Part shown: positions 60,657 to 64,000 of the stretch, piece after piece
Layout: each line of letters begins with the position of its first letter
How positions within the stretch are numbered: the stretch's first letter is position 1
Origin: Deinococcus sp. AJ005
Lineage (GTDB): Bacteria; Deinococcota; Deinococci; Deinococcales; Deinococcaceae
Reading direction: 5' to 3'
NCBI RefSeq assembly: GCF_009017495.1
Contig: NZ_CP044990.1
Coordinates: 1,197,001 to 1,261,000 of the forward strand
Length of the DNA: 64,000 nucleotides
The notes under the pieces: generated by a model
What the model was told of the DNA's origin: nothing
The model's database searches: none
What the model saw: only the letters and a program-made list of their open reading frames with translations
Translations under genes and position numbers: made by a program

Positions 60657-62972
60657 CTAAGCCTTGACGGGTTTGGCTCCACTCTGGCGCTTCTTGTTCC
60701 ATTCCTCGACGTACACCACCAGCGGCGCGACGATATAGATGCTGCTGTAGGTGCCGATGACGATGCCCACCAGCAGCGCCAGACTGAAGTCGCGCAGCAC
60801 CGGGCCACCGAAGATCAGCAGGCTGATCAGGGGCAGCATGGTGGAGACCGAGGTCATGATGGTGCGCGAGAGCGTCTGGTTGATGCTGACGTTGACGATC
60901 TCGCGGAAGCTCTGGCCACGCATCTCGCGAATATTCTCGCGAATCCGGTCCGAGACGATGATTGAGTCGTTTAGCGAGTAGCCGATCAGGGTCAGCAGGG
61001 CCGCCACACTGGCGATGCCGAACTCCAGCCCCAGGAGCGAGTACAGGCCCATCACAATCGCCACGTCGTGCAGCACGGCCACAATGCTGCCCAGCCCCAT
61101 GATGAAGTCGAAGCGGAAGCCCACGTACACCAGGATCAATCCCAGGCCCAGCAGCACGGCGTAGATGGTCTTCTGGGTCAGTTCCTTGCCCACCGTGGGA
61201 CCGACGGTTTCGGTGGCCTGGACCTCGCCGCCGGGCAGTTTGCTCAGGGCTGCGCCCAACTTATCGGCCTCGGCGGCGGTCAGTTCCGGCACCTTGACGT
61301 TGTACTGGACGCCGTTCTGGGTGGGATTCACGTCTCGCTGGATGGCCGCGCTCTGGTCATTGACCTTGGCGATGCCCGCACCGGACGCCGCCGCCCGCAC
61401 CTGCTCGGTGTTGGTGGTGGTGTCGGTCCGCAGAGTCAGCGTGGTGCCGGAGGTGAAGTCCACGCCGTAATTCAGGCCCTTGGTGGCCAGGACGCCCCCG
61501 CCGATGACGGCGAGCAGGATGCTGGCGGTGGTGATGTACGGTGCGGCTTTAATAAAGTCGATGTGGGTGTTCTTGACCCACTGCCGAGCATTCATGTTGG
61601 GATGACGTCGGGCGATCCACTCGATAAACCACCGGGCGAAGACCAGATTCGAGAACGTCGCGGCGATCACGCCGATCATCAGCGTGACGGCAAAGCCCTT
61701 GACCGGCCCGGTGGAGTAGTTGTAGAGCGCCACGGCGGCCAGCAGGTGCGAGGCGTTCACGTCCAGAATCGCGGCGGTGGAGTGTTTGTACCCGGCCTCA
61801 ATGGAATTCCTGATGCCCTTGCCCCGGTACAATTCTTCCTTGATGCGCTCGAACGAGATCACGTTGCCGTCCACGGCAGCCCCGATGGTCAGCACCAGAC
61901 CCGCGATCCCTGGCAGCGTCAGCGTGGAGCCGAAGCCCGCCAGCATTCCCAGAATCAGGATGCTGGAGAACAGCAGCCCCAGCGCGCCCACCAGACCAAA
62001 CCACAGTCCGTAATACGCGAACAGCATCACGAAGACCAGTCCGATACCTACCAGCGCGGCAATCGCGCCGCTGCGGATGGCGTCCGCACCCAATGTCGGC
62101 CCGATGGCGCGTTCAGCTTCCGTCTTGATCTTGATGGGCAGCGCGCCGGATTTCAGCACGAGGGCGAGCTGATTGGCTTCCTCCGGCGTAAACGATCCGC
62201 TGATCTGGATGTCGCGGAACAGCTTCTGGTTGATGGTGGCGACGCTCTGAATCTGATCGTCCAGCACCACGGCCATCAGTTTGTTTACGTTCTTGCCGGT
62301 GAAGTCCCCGAAGGTCTGTGCGCCCTTGTCTGTGGTCTGGAAGTTGACCACCCACTGCCCGGTCTGCGGGTTGGTGCCCGAGGTGGCGCTTTCCACCACT
62401 TCCCCGGTGGCCTCGATAGGCCCAAGCTGTGCCAGCGTGTAGCCGCCGGAGCCGGGTTTGCTGGTACGCACTGCCGGATCAGGCTGTGCGCCATCCTTGA
62501 CAATCCTGAATTCCAGCTTGGCGGTCTGCTGGATGATCGCGCGGGCGCGTTGCTGGATGGCAGGCGTTGCGCCTGGAATCTCCACCACCACGCGCTTGCC
62601 CCCGGCCACCGTCACGGTGGGTTCGGCCACGCCCAGTGCATTGACGCGGTTCTCGATCACGGTTTTCACGCGGTCCAGCTCGTCCTTGGTGGCCGTACCG
62701 GATTCGGGAGCCAGTTCGATCCGCAGGCCGCCCTTGAGGTCCAGGCCCAGCGTGATGAACTGGAATTTGTCGTTCCAGATGCTGCCCAGGTTATTGGGGT
62801 GTTCCCAGGGCCGCCAGATATAGGCCAGGCTGCCCAGCAGTGTGATCAGCAGCAGCAGCGGAATCCAGGGACTGGATTTGCTGGAACTGGGCGCACCACT
62901 GCGCCGGGGCGGTGGTGGACGGCGGTCATTGCCGCCCTTATTTTTGTTGTTGCGGTTGTTGCCGTAGGTCAC
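60657..62972 (-). CDS. secDF: Protein translocase SecDF fusion
   Basis: A 771-residue fusion of SecD and SecF in one chain, as found in Bacillus and Deinococcus. The N-terminal tail is Asn/Lys/Pro/Ser-rich and cytoplasmic; the first helix is WIPLLLLITLLGSLAYIW. SecD half: LGLDLKGGLRIEL and the periplasmic P1 domain (NRVNALGVAEPTV). SecF half: GLNYGVDFTSGTTLTL and TLIGYSLNDSIIVSDRIRENIR. It uses the proton gradient to help export through SecYEG. GTG 62972 has AGGAG 7 nt upstream. A small Pro-rich ORF precedes it. Confidence 0.95.
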   Translation of the reverse strand: MTYGNNRNNKNKGGNDRRPPPPRRSGAPSSSKSSPWIPLLLLITLLGSLAYIWRPWEHPNNLGSIWNDKFQFITLGLDLKGGLRIELAPESGTATKDELDRVKTVIENRVNALGVAEPTVTVAGGKRVVVEIPGATPAIQQRARAIIQQTAKLEFRIVKDGAQPDPAVRTSKPGSGGYTLAQLGPIEATGEVVESATSGTNPQTGQWVVNFQTTDKGAQTFGDFTGKNVNKLMAVVLDDQIQSVATINQKLFRDIQISGSFTPEEANQLALVLKSGALPIKIKTEAERAIGPTLGADAIRSGAIAALVGIGLVFVMLFAYYGLWFGLVGALGLLFSSILILGMLAGFGSTLTLPGIAGLVLTIGAAVDGNVISFERIKEELYRGKGIRNSIEAGYKHSTAAILDVNASHLLAAVALYNYSTGPVKGFAVTLMIGVIAATFSNLVFARWFIEWIARRHPNMNARQWVKNTHIDFIKAAPYITTASILLAVIGGGVLATKGLNYGVDFTSGTTLTLRTDTTTNTEQVRAAASGAGIAKVNDQSAAIQRDVNPTQNGVQYNVKVPELTAAEADKLGAALSKLPGGEVQATETVGPTVGKELTQKTIYAVLLGLGLILVYVGFRFDFIMGLGSIVAVLHDVAIVMGLYSLLGLEFGIASVAALLTLIGYSLNDSIIVSDRIRENIREMRGQSFREIVNVSINQTLSRTIMTSVSTMLPLISLLIFGGPVLRDFSLALLVGIVIGTYSSIYIVAPLVVYVEEWNKKRQSGAKPVKA

Positions 62973-63031
62973 GGTGGAACTCCTATTCAGAGGGGAGAGA
63001 CGCAGAGAGGGATGTTCGGCATCCCTGTCCC

Positions 63032-63379
63032 TCAGCCGCCGTCGGTCTGCCGCCGCCCCAGCACGTTCAGGTCACTCAGGGGTGGGGGCTGCTGCCAGTT
63101 CCAGCCTTCAACCGCATTGCCTGTCTGCTCGCGCACCAGCCGCAGGGATTCTGCCGGAGGCGGCGGCGTTAGCACCGACACACTTGGCCCCGGCTGCGGC
63201 ATGGCCCGCACCTCGGGCAGCGCGGGGGCCACGCTGCTGGCGCTGGGGCGCTGCCCCACTTCCGGCGGACGCACGGGCGTTCCCAGCACCACGGCCAGCA
63301 CCGACAGCACTGTCAGCACACCCGGCCACGCACTCAGACGTGAAACCCAGGCAGGGAGGGGGGTGGGGGAGGGACGCAA
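63032..63379 (-). CDS. Small Pro-rich membrane-anchored protein, TTG start
   Basis: A 115-residue protein with one hydrophobic segment (WPGVLTVLSVLAVVLG) and a Pro/Val-rich exported tail (PPPPAESLRLVREQ) ending GRRQTDGG. Not recognised. A TTG at 63379 lies 8 nt after TATGCT (63388-63393), giving a leaderless start; an ATG frame to 63397 would start before the -10 box. It precedes secDF by 59 bp on the same strand and may be its partner. Confidence 0.5.
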   Translation of the reverse strand: MRPSPTPLPAWVSRLSAWPGVLTVLSVLAVVLGTPVRPPEVGQRPSASSVAPALPEVRAMPQPGPSVSVLTPPPPAESLRLVREQTGNAVEGWNWQQPPPLSDLNVLGRRQTDGG

Positions 63380-63387
63380 AGCGCCGC

Positions 63388-63393
63388 AGCATA
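63388..63393 (-). promoter_or_regulatory. Leaderless -10 box (TATGCT)
   Basis: TATGCT on the minus strand is 8 nt before TTG 63379. Confidence 0.4.
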
Positions 63394-63549
63394 CCAAGCA
63401 TGGACTGACGGAGAGATGACGGCCCGCACCTTCTGCGCCGCCTTCGCCGTTTCTTCGCGGTCTTTGGGCCGTTTGTTGACGGCCCGCTGAGAGGCTTGCC
63501 GCAGGGTCAGAAGCCGTTTCTGGCCCGCGACATTCAAGGAGGACTCCAC

Positions 63550-64000
63550 ATGAGTCAGCTCAAGACCACCAGCATCAAGATGATCTTTCGCAAAACGCCC
63601 CTGATCGTTCTGGCCGTCCTGCCGCTGACCGTGGGCGCAGTGCTGGCCCAGCAGGCTGGAACAGCGGCTGCCGACGCCACAGTTCAGGCGCAGCAAGCCC
63701 AGCCCCAGCGTGTTCAGCCAGCGCAACCGGGTCAGCGTGGCGCAGCAGGCACACAGACACGTACCAGAAGCGGCACCAATTACGGTGACGTATACCTTCA
63801 GAAGCTGGCCGTGCAGCTCGGCATCAGCCTGGAAAAACTGAAAGCTGCCGCGCTGGCCGCTGGGAACGCCACCATCGATCAGGGCGTGAAAGACGGCAAT
63901 ATCGCCGTCAACCGCGCCGCAGACATGAAAACCCGCCTGAAGGACAATCCCTTCAGCATGCTGGGTGGCCGGGGCATGGGCGGGCCGGGCGGACGTGGGA
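63550..64000 (+). CDS. Secreted protein, 3' end beyond the window
   Basis: A frame open from ATG 63550 to the window end (150 residues visible). AAGGAGG precedes the ATG by 8 nt. After an N-terminal basic region and a hydrophobic signal segment (LIVLAVLPLTVGAVLAQ) comes a Gln/Ala/Pro-rich linker and a helical segment (VYLQKLAVQLGISLEKLKAA) with a second helix (TIDQGVKDGNIAVNRAADM), then a Gly/Arg-rich stretch at the cut. The 'LG-IS--KL' helix pattern is common in secreted proteins with repeated helical hairpins. The downstream sequence is needed to name it. Confidence 0.7.
   Translation, partial: MSQLKTTSIKMIFRKTPLIVLAVLPLTVGAVLAQQAGTAAADATVQAQQAQPQRVQPAQPGQRGAAGTQTRTRSGTNYGDVYLQKLAVQLGISLEKLKAAALAAGNATIDQGVKDGNIAVNRAADMKTRLKDNPFSMLGGRGMGGPGGRG

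Noticed and set aside
61068..63419. Plus-strand frame of 783 codons
   Set aside because: Antisense to secDF; Gly/His/Gln-rich composition typical of antisense frames in high-GC genes.

Overview
This 64 kb window is a chromosomal segment of a high-GC bacterium, most probably a Deinococcus species. Pointers are a group 3 LEA-like protein; an orphan OmpR-type regulator that resembles D. radiodurans DrRRA; short-form HisG paired with HisZ; a SecDF fusion; a homocitrate synthase of the alpha-aminoadipate lysine route; and very many genes whose start codon lies only 5-9 nt after a TANNNT-type -10 box, the layout of the leaderless transcripts known to be common in Deinococcus. Species assignment is inference from memory of these families. 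No rRNA, tRNA, CRISPR array, prophage or intact insertion sequence was seen.

Layout. 1-6 kb: 3' part of pheT, a tandem Nudix protein, an alpha/beta hydrolase lacking its nucleophile, a DrRRA-like response regulator and a secreted protein. 6-15 kb: def-fmt, an aldo/keto reductase, the LEA-like protein, a DUF1517-type membrane protein, a small HNH protein, a dihaem cytochrome c and a PAP2 phosphatase. 15-26 kb: an orphan nucleoside-type ABC ATPase, a two-gene secreted operon with triple CxxC repeats, a MalY/PatB aminotransferase, hisZ-hisG, small membrane and lipoproteins, and two copies of a dispersed MITE-like repeat. 26-39 kb is a nitrogen block: a five-gene branched-chain amino acid/urea-type ABC transporter (livK, livHMGF), glutamine synthetase I, a short UvrA-like ATPase, and glutamine synthetase III behind a leaderless 30-codon leader ORF. 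39-48 kb: an LLM flavoprotein, an SDR, a glycolate oxidase operon (glcF-glcD-glcE) followed by an FMN alpha-hydroxyacid oxidase, and a periplasmic 2',3'-cyclic nucleotidase. 48-56 kb: an overlapping SPOR-rex-lipoprotein operon, a TPR protein, rlmN, a duplicated-domain lipoprotein and a PhzF-like protein. 56-64 kb: homocitrate synthase, an AT-rich 430-bp spacer, an orphan TctC-type binding protein, argC/lysY, secDF and the start of a secreted protein cut by the window end.

How the genes relate. Most are housekeeping or metabolic genes in short operons, often with 1-4 nt ATGA/TGATG overlaps. The transporter and the two glutamine synthetases form a plausible nitrogen-acquisition neighbourhood; glcFDE plus the FMN oxidase plausibly feed glyoxylate/2-oxoacid metabolism; homocitrate synthase and ArgC/LysY are compatible with lysine synthesis through alpha-aminoadipate. 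I see no defence or mobile system. The most novel signals are regulatory: leaderless promoters that open short leader ORFs whose stop codon overlaps the start of the main gene (glnN, glcF, possibly the 53972 lipoprotein), and a MITE-like repeat whose end supplies the start codon of a membrane protein gene.
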